Part shown: positions 16,397 to 23,803 of the stretch, piece after piece
Numbering within the stretch: position 1 is the stretch's first letter
Layout of the letters: each line of letters opens with the position of its first letter
Assembly: GCA_021325255.1 (NCBI GenBank)
Contig: JAJPHP010000047.1
Coordinates: forward strand, 1-32,408
Origin: Nitrososphaerota archaeon
Lineage (GTDB): Archaea; Thermoproteota; Nitrososphaeria; Nitrososphaerales; CADDZS01
Direction of reading: 5' to 3'
Length of the DNA: 32,408 nucleotides
Program-made: the position numbers and the translations under genes
Notes under the pieces: generated by a model
Told to the model about the DNA's origin: nothing
The model's database searches: none
The model's input: the letters and a program-made list of their open reading frames with translations, nothing else

Positions 16397-16705
16397 GAGA
16401 TTTCACTTATTCAAGATACGAGCTTGAAATGCTTATGCAAGAACATCGAGAAGTCTGAAATCTTGCCGATTCTCTTTAGAGGCAAATATGACTTATGCCA
16501 TGTGCTTTTGGTCAAGATTACTTTGATCAGCGACACAAGGTCTACCTAGATTCAATTCGTTCTCTTCAGTTGAAGATTTCCAATCATGTTATCAAAGAAG
16601 ATTCTCGGACGATGTGACGCCCACGCGACCCTCAACTCCCAAGAGCAGAACGGTAATTTGTTGTTCCCTCTCTCTCTGAGCCGAACCCAGACTAGCAGGG
16701 CAAAT
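16397..16705. other. Intergenic stretch, nothing recognised
   Basis: Between the fusion gene and the next GT4 gene on the minus strand, no frame has protein-like composition beyond shadows, and no strong TATA box, hairpin or remnant of a neighbouring gene was found. Confidence 0.4.
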
Positions 16706-17902
16706 TCACTTCGTCTTGGGTCTTGTAATCTCAATCAGCTCAAGACGCGCTGTCGTGCTCCATGAGAGACCAATAACCTGCTCGCGAGCTTGAGCACGTA
16801 ATTCCTTTTGTCGCCTCTCATCTGCAAGAAGTAGTGAAATGGCAGAGCTCAGAGCATCCACGTTTTCCGGCTGGACCAAGATCGCACTCTTTCCGTAATA
16901 TTCTCTCAGCGCAGGGATGTCTGAAAGTATGCAGCACATGCCGCATGCCATTGCCTGCGAGACGGACTGGGCAAACCCCTCCTTTCTGGAGGGAAACACG
17001 AATACCTTCGAGGAATTCAAGAGCTCAACGACCTTTTCATCAGATTGAAATCCAGCAATAGTCACATTGTTCACAAGTCGCAGCTCCGAAATCATCTGGC
17101 GATATTTTTTGAAGTTGGCTTCGTCTGCTCCTCCTATCAGAATCAACCTGGCATTAGGATTTGTTTGAACGATGTTACTCCAGGCCCTCAGGAGAATATC
17201 AATGCCTTTCTGAGGAGCTAATCGCCCAAAGAACGCCGCATCGTATACCCTACTCAAGTTCAATGGCCTAAACTTGACGGTGTCTACACCGTTTCCGATT
17301 ACGATGCACTGGTCTATTCCCAGGGCTTTTTCCGCATCTTCCTTTGCAGCTTTAGATAGCGCGATGTGCGTATCAGCCTTCAGTAGTCCGAAACGATTAA
17401 GCGCGGGCGGAATGCTTCGCCAAATAGCACTGATTAATCCATAACCCTCTTTTCTCCGTAGCGCGATAGACTGACCAAACGGTAGCACCGAAGTTGCGTC
17501 TATCTGATGATGGATCACAACAAGTGGTGCGCCCGTAAGAAGCCTTAGGAGCAAACCAGGAAAGACATTTTCGACATCTTGATTGTACGAGTAAATAGCT
17601 AAAGGATGCCTTGGCACGTTTCGAAACGCTTTCTCTATAGCGCACAAGGCAAGAACGAATAGCTGAAACGCATTTTTTGGAGGTATCCTGCACCCCTTGA
17701 CCTTAATTGAAGTGTACACCTCCTCTCGGGCATCTTCTTGAAAGGAGGGATTCTTTTCCAGTACTCTCAGATTGATGCCAAGACGCTTGAATGCTTTAGC
17801 TTTTTCGAGGAACCCCCGCTCATCCCCACGTATCTGGATTCCCCACCTGTAACGATGGAAGAAGAGAACGACTATCACATTCGCACGCGATCGGATTGAC
17901 AT
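16706..17902 (-). CDS. GT4-family glycosyltransferase with altered EX7E motif
   Basis: A 398-residue GT-B protein: VIVVLFFHRYRWGIQIRGDE at the N-terminus, APLVVIHHQIDA, THIALSKAAKEDA, CIVIGNGVDTVKF, AAFFGRLAPQKGIDILLRAW, ARLILIGGADEANF, VTIAGFQSDEKVVELLNSSK and FVFPSRKEGFAQSVSQAMACG. In the last motif the second Glu of EX7E is Gln (EGFAQSVSQ), where the close relative at 4346-5539 has EGFGLAIAE. That Glu usually contacts the donor sugar, so activity or donor choice may differ. It starts at ATG 17902, with a small helical frame overlapping its first 28 bases. It is probably cytoplasmic and part of the surface-glycan pathway. Confidence 0.88.
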   Translation of the reverse strand: MSIRSRANVIVVLFFHRYRWGIQIRGDERGFLEKAKAFKRLGINLRVLEKNPSFQEDAREEVYTSIKVKGCRIPPKNAFQLFVLALCAIEKAFRNVPRHPLAIYSYNQDVENVFPGLLLRLLTGAPLVVIHHQIDATSVLPFGQSIALRRKEGYGLISAIWRSIPPALNRFGLLKADTHIALSKAAKEDAEKALGIDQCIVIGNGVDTVKFRPLNLSRVYDAAFFGRLAPQKGIDILLRAWSNIVQTNPNARLILIGGADEANFKKYRQMISELRLVNNVTIAGFQSDEKVVELLNSSKVFVFPSRKEGFAQSVSQAMACGMCCILSDIPALREYYGKSAILVQPENVDALSSAISLLLADERRQKELRAQAREQVIGLSWSTTARLELIEITRPKTK

Positions 17903-18090
17903 AGTGATTCCAGCTTGCGAAAATACTCTGTCGCGATCGTTGGCAGAATTGATAGCGCGCGCTCAAAATGACTCTTCACCTCTCTTAAACGAGAATCGAT
18001 AACTCTGGCCCGTTCGTTGACTTTCGAACTTGCCACCAAATCACAAATGATCTTCGGATCTATTTTTGAATGGCTCCTTCTTTTTGCCAT
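17875..18090 (-). CDS. Small helical protein upstream of GT4 gene (tentative)
   Basis: A 71-residue frame, MAKRRSHSKIDPKIICDLVA, then ARVIDSRLREVKSHFERAL and IATEYFRKLESLC, predicts two or three amphipathic helices without membrane segments. It overlaps the start of the downstream GT4 gene by 28 bases in the same direction, as translationally coupled genes do. A clear Shine-Dalgarno or TATA box is not evident. No family is recognised. It might be a regulator or partner of the glycosyltransferase, or a chance frame. Confidence 0.45.
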   Translation of the reverse strand: MAKRRSHSKIDPKIICDLVASSKVNERARVIDSRLREVKSHFERALSILPTIATEYFRKLESLCQSDRVRM

Positions 18091-18437
18091 GATAGATGCC
18101 TCGATTGATCGATCTCACTTTGACACGGACAATCAATGAGTCCCATTTCTAGCACAGGGAAACAGAGATCTTCTAATTGTCTGATCTGTTCCCTATGAAA
18201 ATGAATCGTTCTATGCCAAATTGAGCGCACTGGAAAGACTTACTCTTGGCCCAACTAATCAGTTAGAACAGAGCTATCCTCAGATTCAGAAGGAAGCCTT
18301 GTCGCAAAAGCTTTGATAGTAAGCAATGACGTGACATGCCAATATTCAATGATGACTATGGCAAACTCAATTCTTCCACAGAGGCTGAAAGATCCGATTC
18401 CGTAATCCCGCCTGAAAGTTGCCATAGAAGAAAATGT
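18091..18437. other. Intergenic stretch with an imperfect inverted repeat
   Basis: No gene is supported. An imperfect inverted repeat at 18156-18194 pairs AGGGAAACAGAGATC with GATCTGTTCCCT across an 11-13 base loop. Lacking a T-run, it may be a regulatory hairpin or binding site upstream of the 17875-18090 frame. Confidence 0.4.
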
Positions 18438-19010
18438 TCAATGATTCTTGTCATCATTGTGACTTTGCTTGTCTACTACTCCAGTTACTGTGGTTTGGAT
18501 TTGAGCGTCGTTCGGCGCCTCGTGCTGCTTCATCGCGAGCGAATAGTCGGGCCCCCTCATCTCCCCTCCGCATGACTGAGTAATCCCTCTGAGGGATTCG
18601 ATCAACGCGAAAGAAGAGTTACGTATGCTCTTGATCGAAGAAAGCATCTCAATGCGAAGGTCCTCCAGTACGGAGTTCTCCGAGGCTTTAATGTGAAGCC
18701 CCAAGATCTCAGTTTCTCCAATTATCTCCCGCAAGCGGTTTCGCACTTGATGGTCGAGTATCAAGCTCCTCTCATGGTGCCTGTCCCTGAGCACGGCAAG
18801 GCGCGGCACCAACCAGAGAGGGGTGCTAGCGAGTGCGATACCGGCGATTGCAACCGCAACTGCTTCTATTGGCTCCCCCATAATATAGCGCACGAGCGCG
18901 AGGTTTTCAAGCGAAAGTATTCCTCCTGCTAACAAAACCAAAAAGATTCCAGAGCCGACCATCAGGCTCGGCAGTATCGGTCTCACAAACCTGCTGATGT
19001 TCAATGTCAA
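18438..19010 (-). CDS. Two-helix membrane protein of unknown function
   Basis: The 190-residue protein has two N-terminal membrane helices (ILPSLMVGSGIFLVLLAGGI and AVAVAIAGIALASTPLWLV, about residues 12-31 and 50-68). A long polar region follows, rich in charged heptads (HHERSLILDHQVRNRLREII and NSVLEDLRIEMLSSIKSIRN) and probably a cytoplasmic coiled coil, with a disordered His/Asp-rich end. It starts at TTG 19010; an in-frame stop lies just upstream and a TATA-like TTACTTTAAA sits at 19038-19047, about 28 bases away. No family recognised. It is divergent from the other membrane-anchored coiled-coil protein at 19270-19869, and the two may be related in role. Confidence 0.65.
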   Translation of the reverse strand: MTLNISRFVRPILPSLMVGSGIFLVLLAGGILSLENLALVRYIMGEPIEAVAVAIAGIALASTPLWLVPRLAVLRDRHHERSLILDHQVRNRLREIIGETEILGLHIKASENSVLEDLRIEMLSSIKSIRNSSFALIESLRGITQSCGGEMRGPDYSLAMKQHEAPNDAQIQTTVTGVVDKQSHNDDKNH

Positions 19011-19037
19011 CCGTTTCCTCGCGCACCGGGTCTGTCA

Positions 19038-19047
19038 CTTTAAAGTA
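19038..19047 (-). promoter_or_regulatory. TATA-like box of the two-helix membrane protein
   Basis: On the minus strand TTACTTTAAA lies 28 bases before TTG 19010, consistent with a leaderless archaeal promoter and supporting that start. Confidence 0.45.
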
Positions 19048-19269
19048 ATCAAGTTTTGCAGGGAGTATCCTAGTTGGAATTGCTATTTCGAGTCGATGCT
19101 GTTTGTCTTGGCTCGTTTTCACGTTTAGCTGCATCTTTAGACTATGACAATAGGCTAACGAAGTAACGAAGCATGGTGGCTGTTCCACAGGAGAGACATG
19201 CATTCTTCTCGCAGCCGATGCCTGAATGAGGCGGGTGCTGATGAAAAAGAGAGAAAAATTCCTTAAAGC

Positions 19270-19869
19270 ATGCTGGAGATTGTACTGGCAGTATCCAAAG
19301 AGCGTCTCTTCAATATGTTACCTTTGCTTGCGATCAGCCTCGACACAATTTCCTCAGACGCAGCTTTTCTCAGTTCAATTGCGATTATCCTTGGCGCGAT
19401 ATTCGTAGTCTTCCAGATGCGCGACGACAAGCGGCTCATCGAGTCATCGATTAAACAGGCCAACGCTTCGTCAGAGCAAGCAAAACTCACCACGGAGCAG
19501 TTGAAGCAAAATTATGACCTCGCAACAGTGGATCTGATTACGCGAATCTATGATTTTGCAAACGGTCTTGAATTCCAGAATTCCTGGCTGACAGTGCTGA
19601 AGACCAAGATATCTTCATTTGAAGAATACGAACAACTACCGGAGCAAAAACAGCTGGCTCTCCACCAGGTGGCCTCGCTGTTCGAGTCAATTGGGTTGCT
19701 TGTCGAAAGAGGGTTCGTGAAAGTCGACCTTGTCAACGATATGTTCGCGACGCAGCTCGCCTGGAACTCGCTTGAACCTTACGTTACCGGGTTGAGAAAC
19801 AAGTATCCTGGTGAGGATTACTATTTCTTCTTTGAGAGGCTTCACAATCGCCTTTCTTCAACCGATTGA
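19270..19869 (+). CDS. Membrane-anchored protein of unknown function, DUF4760-like in layout
   Basis: The 199-residue protein has one N-terminal membrane helix (AFLSSIAIILGAIFVVFQM), then a coiled-coil stretch (DDKRLIESSIKQANASSEQA), then a helical domain (ATVDLITRIYDFANGLEFQN, ALHQVASLFESIGLLVERGF, VKVDLVNDMFATQLAWNSLE, DYYFFFERLHNRL). The order of helix, coil and helical domain with a SIGLLVERGFVKVDLV segment recalls DUF4760-type proteins, but that is from memory and unverified. The start could be ATG 19270 or ATG 19315, which also gives a full membrane helix; a TTAAAG element at 19263-19268 fits the later start better. No catalytic motif is seen. It is divergent from the other two-helix membrane protein. 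Confidence 0.7.
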   Translation: MLEIVLAVSKERLFNMLPLLAISLDTISSDAAFLSSIAIILGAIFVVFQMRDDKRLIESSIKQANASSEQAKLTTEQLKQNYDLATVDLITRIYDFANGLEFQNSWLTVLKTKISSFEEYEQLPEQKQLALHQVASLFESIGLLVERGFVKVDLVNDMFATQLAWNSLEPYVTGLRNKYPGEDYYFFFERLHNRLSSTD

Positions 19870-20127
19870 TCTTGTTGAAAAGAGAGGTGTGGGCACAGCC
19901 ATTTCATCAACTTTGTGTGAAGTCCAGGTTTTCCCTTTTCAAAAACACGACAATGCATTTCTTCCTTTGACTGGAGCCACCGCAAGTTCTCATATGCACG
20001 TTTGCTTGCAAAGTGTGCGCTCTCCACTTTGCCGATTCAAAAGAGCACACTGACATCTTGCCAAGTAGGTGAGATTTTGGGAAGATGGTTTGCGCCGAAA
20101 TTCCTACCCCTATTTCAGTTTTCGCAA

Positions 20128-20153
20128 GATCACGTACGTGATCACGTGATCAC
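20128..20153. promoter_or_regulatory. Two interlocked 16-bp perfect palindromes
   Basis: GATCACGTACGTGATC (20128-20143) overlaps GTGATCACGTGATCAC (20138-20153). Half-sites GATCAC/GTGATC recur in alternating orientation, the layout of cooperative dimer-binding operators. No gene starts nearby, and the nearest downstream start is at 20596. Confidence 0.5.
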
Positions 20154-20222
20154 ATTTCGTCAACGTTAAAAGCACCTGACCGCATTCTCTTTTCCTAGGC
20201 AGAGCATTCCAATCCCTGCAAC

Positions 20223-20268
20223 AAGAGAGAAGGAAAGAAGGAGAAAGAGTGAGAGCGAGAGAGAGAAT
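20223..20268 (+). repeat. Purine-rich (GA) low-complexity tract
   Basis: About 46 bases are almost only A and G (two pyrimidines), in irregular GA, GAAG and GAGA units. Such tracts can form triplex or unusual structures, but they also arise by slippage. No coding role seen. Confidence 0.6.
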
Positions 20269-20451
20269 CAGATGCTTCAAGCCCAAGCGCAAGGCATGGC
20301 ACGTCGTCTCTTCCCATGCACCCTTTTTCTTTTGAACTGAATCCGCATTTTATGACGGTATCAGGAAAGAGGTTCGCCTTCAATTTAATTCGTTTTTCAT
20401 CATGTGCCCTGCAGTTATGACGGATCTGAGGATATCACCATGTCCAAGATA

Positions 20452-20520
20452 AATTCTCGACAATTGTCGAGAATTAGCTAGGGTACCCCCCCCAGAGGGG
20501 GGTACGTAACGGAGCTAATT
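20452..20520 (+). promoter_or_regulatory. 24-bp palindrome plus nested hairpin upstream of a TATA box
   Basis: A perfect 24-base palindrome (20452-20475, arms AATTCTCGACAA/TTGTCGAGAATT) leads into an outer stem AATTAGCT (20472-20479) pairing with AGCTAATT (20513-20520). Inside is a very stable inner stem, GTACCCCCC with GGGGGGTAC, around a five-base loop. The whole lies directly before the TATA box at 20524. It may be an operator array, or an insertion or recombination scar. Confidence 0.65.
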
Positions 20521-20523
20521 TGC

Positions 20524-20532
20524 TATATAAAG
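20524..20532 (+). promoter_or_regulatory. Strong TATA box
   Basis: TATATAAAG is close to the archaeal consensus. Transcription would begin near 20556, leaving about 40 bases of leader with GAGGAG before ATG 20596. Confidence 0.55.
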
Positions 20533-20595
20533 CGGGAAACCGTATGCCAAGCAAGCAAGCCTCGTTTTTGGCTTTGAGGAGCGCTTTAGGGCAGT

Positions 20596-20799
20596 ATGTC
20601 TCGGATTTTCGGATTTTCGAGGATGATTGAGGAAATTACGATTGGTGCAAACAGAAACATTGCACCCGCGGCACAACCGGATCAAGGTTACATCGCTTAC
20701 AAGATTACACTTTCCATGCAGGGCACGGTCAAGCACAGCGTATGGCTCAACGAGTCCTCCGCAAACTTGCAGCCGAAAAAAAATGAACCTGATAAATAG
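20596..20799 (+). CDS. Small hypothetical protein, 67 residues
   Basis: From ATG 20596 the frame reads MSRIFGFSRMIEEITIGANR, then NIAPAAQPDQGYIAYKITLS and MQGTVKHSVWLNESSANL. Alternating hydrophobic residues suggest several beta strands in one small sandwich or barrel, with a polar tail. No membrane segment, signal or metal motif is present, and I do not recognise it. Support comes from the strong TATA box and GAGGAG element upstream and from protein-like strands. It precedes the UbiD-family gene by 73 bases on the same strand, so co-expression is possible. An antisense frame of similar length is poorer in composition. Confidence 0.5.
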   Translation: MSRIFGFSRMIEEITIGANRNIAPAAQPDQGYIAYKITLSMQGTVKHSVWLNESSANLQPKKNEPDK

Positions 20800-20872
20800 G
20801 TATCATTTTCTCAATCATCCTACCGACCTTAAACCATGAACAAGACAAAACCAGGAGAGTAACGCAATAACA

Positions 20873-22561
20873 GTGCCAGGCACTTCACTTCGTGAATTTC
20901 TGCGGGCCTACTCGGATAAGCGCAAGGAACACGTCTTTGTTGTGGAGGACGAAATTGACACCGAGTATGAGCCCACCGCATACTACAAGCTTCTGGAAAG
21001 CAAGGGCAATCCGATCATATGGTTCAAGAAAATCAAGGGGTTTGAGGATTTCGAGCTCGTTACTAATGTGATGGGAAGCGAGGATAGGGCGGCCTTTGCC
21101 CTAAATTCCGAAGAAAACAGGCTGCTCGAGACGATGCAGAAAATTGCTTCTGATACACGGGAGGAATCTCTCGGCGAACTCGAGCGCGATGCTCCGATAA
21201 AGGAAGTCGTGCTTACCGGTGATGAAGCAGACCTGTTCAAACTGCCGATCCCAAAACACTACGCTGAGGACGGATCCAACTCTGGATTCGGCAGATACAT
21301 TTCTTCAGGCCTTGCAGTTGCAAGAGACCCTTCATCGCCGAATACAATCAACCTGAGCTACACGCGGATCCAGGTCATAGGACCGAGAAAATACGCATTC
21401 GACATGGGGAGCAGGGGTCACCTGTGGCGCTACATCAACGAGGCCGCAAGCGACAGAAATCGACACAGACCACTTCCAATATCTGTATTGATCGGAGCTC
21501 ATCCCCTCTTCTATCTGCTCGCGGCCTCATTTGTGGAGAATGAATACTTCAAAGCGAGGGCCGTAGAGGACTTTACCTTTACTAGTGGAGTAGTCAATGA
21601 AAACATTCCACTTCCCTCCGACACAGAGATAGTGATAGAGGCAGAGGTCCTCCCCGGAGAATCATTTCCAGAGGGGCCGTTCGGCGAGTTTACAGGTTAC
21701 ACTTCTCGCAGGACCACGGGGAATGTCGCGCGGGTCAAATCGATACTTCGCAGATTTCATCCGATCTACTACGACATCCAAGCGTCGAATTCAAACGAGC
21801 ACGTGGGCCTTTTTTCGATACCTCGTAACGCTGCAATCTCGGCCTCAATCAACAATTTCATGCCTCCCGGCAGCACGTATGCGATAAAGTGGCCCAACAA
21901 GGCTTCGCACTTTCTTGCTATGTGCAGAGTTCAAAAGCCTGAACCTGGTCTTGCAAAGCAGATCGGACTAGCCCTTTTGGGAATGGATCCTCTCTTCTCC
22001 AAAATCGTCCTCGTCGAAGAAAGAGGTAACAAAAATGAGGATGGGCAAATGAGTCTTGAAAGCTTTCTGCTCAATCTAGCCCTTCGAGGCGACTTTGAAA
22101 AACGAGTTAATGTGATACCTGATGTGTTCTGCATAAAACTCGAACAAGCTTCGAATGCGAAAGGAATCACCGGAAAGATGCTCATCGTGGCTAATGCTGA
22201 CAGCGATGGAAAGAGTGAATCCTCGGCGGGATATCAAAAGATTGTCGACAGCGCTCACAAGGTGAGATTGGTCGCTGGAGGTCGGACGATGGTCGTCTTC
22301 TCCCACTCTGAAACAAACGAGGGAAGTGTAAATGTGGTTGTGGGAAGCGATGTCGACCTCTCAAATGAGGATGAGGTAATGTGGGCATTTGTGACCAGAC
22401 TGAGGCCAGATAAAGATGTAGTATTTTTCAAACAACATGAAAATTCGGCCGATAGTCCAAAGCTCCTTTTCAGGGCGACCGAACTCAACTCACCGATTCC
22501 CACAATCCCTCTGGAAGTGCTGGAAAGGGTGTCGGCACGCTTGGCCAGGCAAAACAAATAG
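20873..22561 (+). CDS. UbiD-family prenylated-FMN-dependent decarboxylase
   Basis: The 562-residue protein is a UbiD-family enzyme, which reversibly decarboxylates aromatic or alpha,beta-unsaturated acids using prenylated FMN. Seen are INLSYTRIQVIGPRKYAFDM (region of the cofactor Arg), SRGHLW, PISVLIGAHPLFYLLAAS and ESFPEGPFGEFTGYTSRRTT, whose EGPFGEFTGY carries the conserved Glu pair of the family's E-R-E catalytic network. A C-terminal oligomerisation region follows. GTG 20873 is the only possible start in frame after an upstream stop, with GGAG at 20854-20857. No UbiX flavin prenyltransferase or aromatic-degradation gene is in the window. The substrate is therefore open: quinone precursor, anhydromevalonate phosphate or another acid. 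It is convergent with the GIY-YIG gene, 21 bases apart. Confidence 0.92.
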   Translation: MPGTSLREFLRAYSDKRKEHVFVVEDEIDTEYEPTAYYKLLESKGNPIIWFKKIKGFEDFELVTNVMGSEDRAAFALNSEENRLLETMQKIASDTREESLGELERDAPIKEVVLTGDEADLFKLPIPKHYAEDGSNSGFGRYISSGLAVARDPSSPNTINLSYTRIQVIGPRKYAFDMGSRGHLWRYINEAASDRNRHRPLPISVLIGAHPLFYLLAASFVENEYFKARAVEDFTFTSGVVNENIPLPSDTEIVIEAEVLPGESFPEGPFGEFTGYTSRRTTGNVARVKSILRRFHPIYYDIQASNSNEHVGLFSIPRNAAISASINNFMPPGSTYAIKWPNKASHFLAMCRVQKPEPGLAKQIGLALLGMDPLFSKIVLVEERGNKNEDGQMSLESFLLNLALRGDFEKRVNVIPDVFCIKLEQASNAKGITGKMLIVANADSDGKSESSAGYQKIVDSAHKVRLVAGGRTMVVFSHSETNEGSVNVVVGSDVDLSNEDEVMWAFVTRLRPDKDVVFFKQHENSADSPKLLFRATELNSPIPTIPLEVLERVSARLARQNK

Positions 22562-22582
22562 AGGGAGAGGGCTAATCCGATC

Positions 22583-22861
22583 TCATTTTGCGCGAGTGAT
22601 AAGAAGGAGCTTTTCCCTTCTTGGAAGCTGTTTGATGGCAAATTCCCTGCTCAGCGCCTCTGACTTGCTCCCAAACTTTTCGAAATATGCCAGCTCAACT
22701 GGCAGTCTTGACCTCGTGAATCTGGCCCCCCTTCCAGTGTTATGCTGTCGCACTCTTTCTCTGGGGTTCAATGTGTATCCAGTGTAGAGGTCTCCATTTG
22801 AGCAGCGAACAATATAGACAAAGTGCTGTTTCCTTCCATTCTTATTCTTCTTCGTGTGCAA
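22583..22861 (-). CDS. Small GIY-YIG domain protein (UPF0213-type)
   Basis: The 92-residue protein has the GIY-YIG nuclease fold at full single-domain length: HFVYIVRCSNGDLYTGYTLN (the first two strands; the motif here is VYI and YTG), NPRERVRQHNTGRGARFTRS (conserved Arg and His) and ELAYFEKFGSKSEALSREFAIKQL with the metal-binding Glu of the motif. Single-domain members of the UPF0213/YhbQ group are widespread and act on structured or damaged DNA, though roles are mostly unproven. It starts at TTG 22861; the first 12 residues are Lys-rich. No mobile element surrounds it, so a homing role is unlikely. Confidence 0.9.
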   Translation of the reverse strand: MHTKKNKNGRKQHFVYIVRCSNGDLYTGYTLNPRERVRQHNTGRGARFTRSRLPVELAYFEKFGSKSEALSREFAIKQLPRREKLLLITRAK

Positions 22862-23130
22862 ACTCTTCTGCCTTTCCTCTTATCCGCTTATTATTTCATT
22901 TGGGTAGGGAAAACAAGTGGTTATAGAGGCCGAAGGGAAGCGGAGAGTTGGAGAATCGAACGAAGTCAATTCTTAAATCTGTCAAAATACAAATCTTTAC
23001 TCTCTCCAGTCGTCCCATAAATCATTTGAAAGATTTTACTTTGGAAATATGTATTTTGCAGTTGGTGGTGTTCTGAGTCATTTCGCTATCATCTTCTTCC
23101 TCATCATCAGAAAAGAACAAACAACGGATT

Positions 23131-23529
23131 GTGAATAGCGCCGACCTGCTTAGAAGAGGCGCCGCACTGCTCAGCGAAGCATGTCCAAGATGCGGCGGGG
23201 TACAAATCAGGTTCCAGGGGAAAGTATACTGCATAAATGAAGATGACCTCTCGGAGATTCTCTCTACCGGACCTTCAGGTGCTCCGCCGCGAGCGGCCGC
23301 AGCGTCTCCTGAATTATCGCGCGCAACTGCTCAACCCTCGTCTACGGCAGCAACAATTTCACCCCAGGCTGTCTCGCCGGAACAAATACAACTCCGAAGG
23401 CTTCTCGAGGAAAAGCTGCAAGCAGCGTCAAAACAACTCGAAGTTTCGCAAGACCTGGGCGAACAGGAGAAGCTACTCGGGCTGATATCCAAATACATTG
23501 ACACGCTTGAAAAATTGAAAAGGCACTAA
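23131..23529 (+). CDS. Sjogren autoantigen-1 (p27)-like zinc-ribbon protein
   Basis: The 132-residue protein begins NSADLLRRGAALLSEACPRC, then GGVQIRFQGKVYCINEDD. This is the N-terminal pattern of the Sjogren's syndrome/scleroderma autoantigen 1 (p27) family found in archaea and eukaryotes: a helix, a zinc-ribbon-like CPRC knuckle and a partner Cys after KVYC. An Ala/Pro/Ser-rich linker (about residues 50-85) joins it to a C-terminal coiled coil (QLRRLLEEKLQAASKQLEVS, LISKYIDTLEKL). Function in archaea is unknown. The start is GTG 23131. The next gene, 27 bases on, encodes another small CxxC protein, so the two are probably cotranscribed. Confidence 0.85.
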   Translation: MNSADLLRRGAALLSEACPRCGGVQIRFQGKVYCINEDDLSEILSTGPSGAPPRAAAASPELSRATAQPSSTAATISPQAVSPEQIQLRRLLEEKLQAASKQLEVSQDLGEQEKLLGLISKYIDTLEKLKRH

Positions 23530-23556
23530 ACGAGAACAGATTGTGTGGTAAACTCC

Positions 23557-23736
23557 ATGAGTAACAAAGTGTCTTCGCGTACCTGCATTGGCTGTAGCCG
23601 TCCGGTGCCAAAGCCGAAAGAGGAGAATCTGCTCGGCGACGAAGTCATTTGCGACTCTTGCAGGGAGGAAATGATCGCCTCTCTGGAAGGAGCGTGGAGG
23701 AGGCAGTCGGCGTTTCTTGACTCTGCTCTAAATTAG
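23557..23736 (+). CDS. Small zinc-binding protein with two CxxC knuckles
   Basis: From ATG 23557 it is 59 residues: SSRTCIGCSRPVPKP and then DEVICDSCREEMIASLEGAW. Two CxxC pairs about 25 residues apart form a rubredoxin- or treble-clef-like zinc site, followed by one amphipathic helix. The frame continues upstream to GTG 23545. It follows the p27-like gene closely on the same strand. The family is not recognised by name; comparable short zinc proteins act as adaptors in archaea. Confidence 0.75.
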   Translation: MSNKVSSRTCIGCSRPVPKPKEENLLGDEVICDSCREEMIASLEGAWRRQSAFLDSALN

Positions 23737-23803
23737 AGCGGCATTGTATTCGCCGTGCGGGCTCTTTCTTTCAATCTCATCTTCTTCAAATTCGTCCTTC
23801 TAT

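Larger units (their letters stand above)
19870..20595. other. Gene-poor region with palindromes, purine tract and promoter structure
   Basis: No convincing gene was found over about 720 bases. It holds two interlocked 16-base palindromes (20128-20153), a nearly pure purine tract (20223-20268), a 24-base palindrome running into a nested hairpin (20452-20520), and a TATA box (20524-20532). The short frames here have random-like composition. Confidence 0.5.

Noticed and set aside
18907..19203. Minus-strand frame overlapping the two-helix membrane protein
   Set aside because: It ends inside the membrane protein in another frame. A small segment (MQLNVKTSQDKQHRLEIAI) looks protein-like, but nothing else supports it.
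20453..20520. Rho-independent-type terminator
   Set aside because: The hairpin is very stable, but no T-run follows and a TATA box does, so a promoter-side role is more likely.
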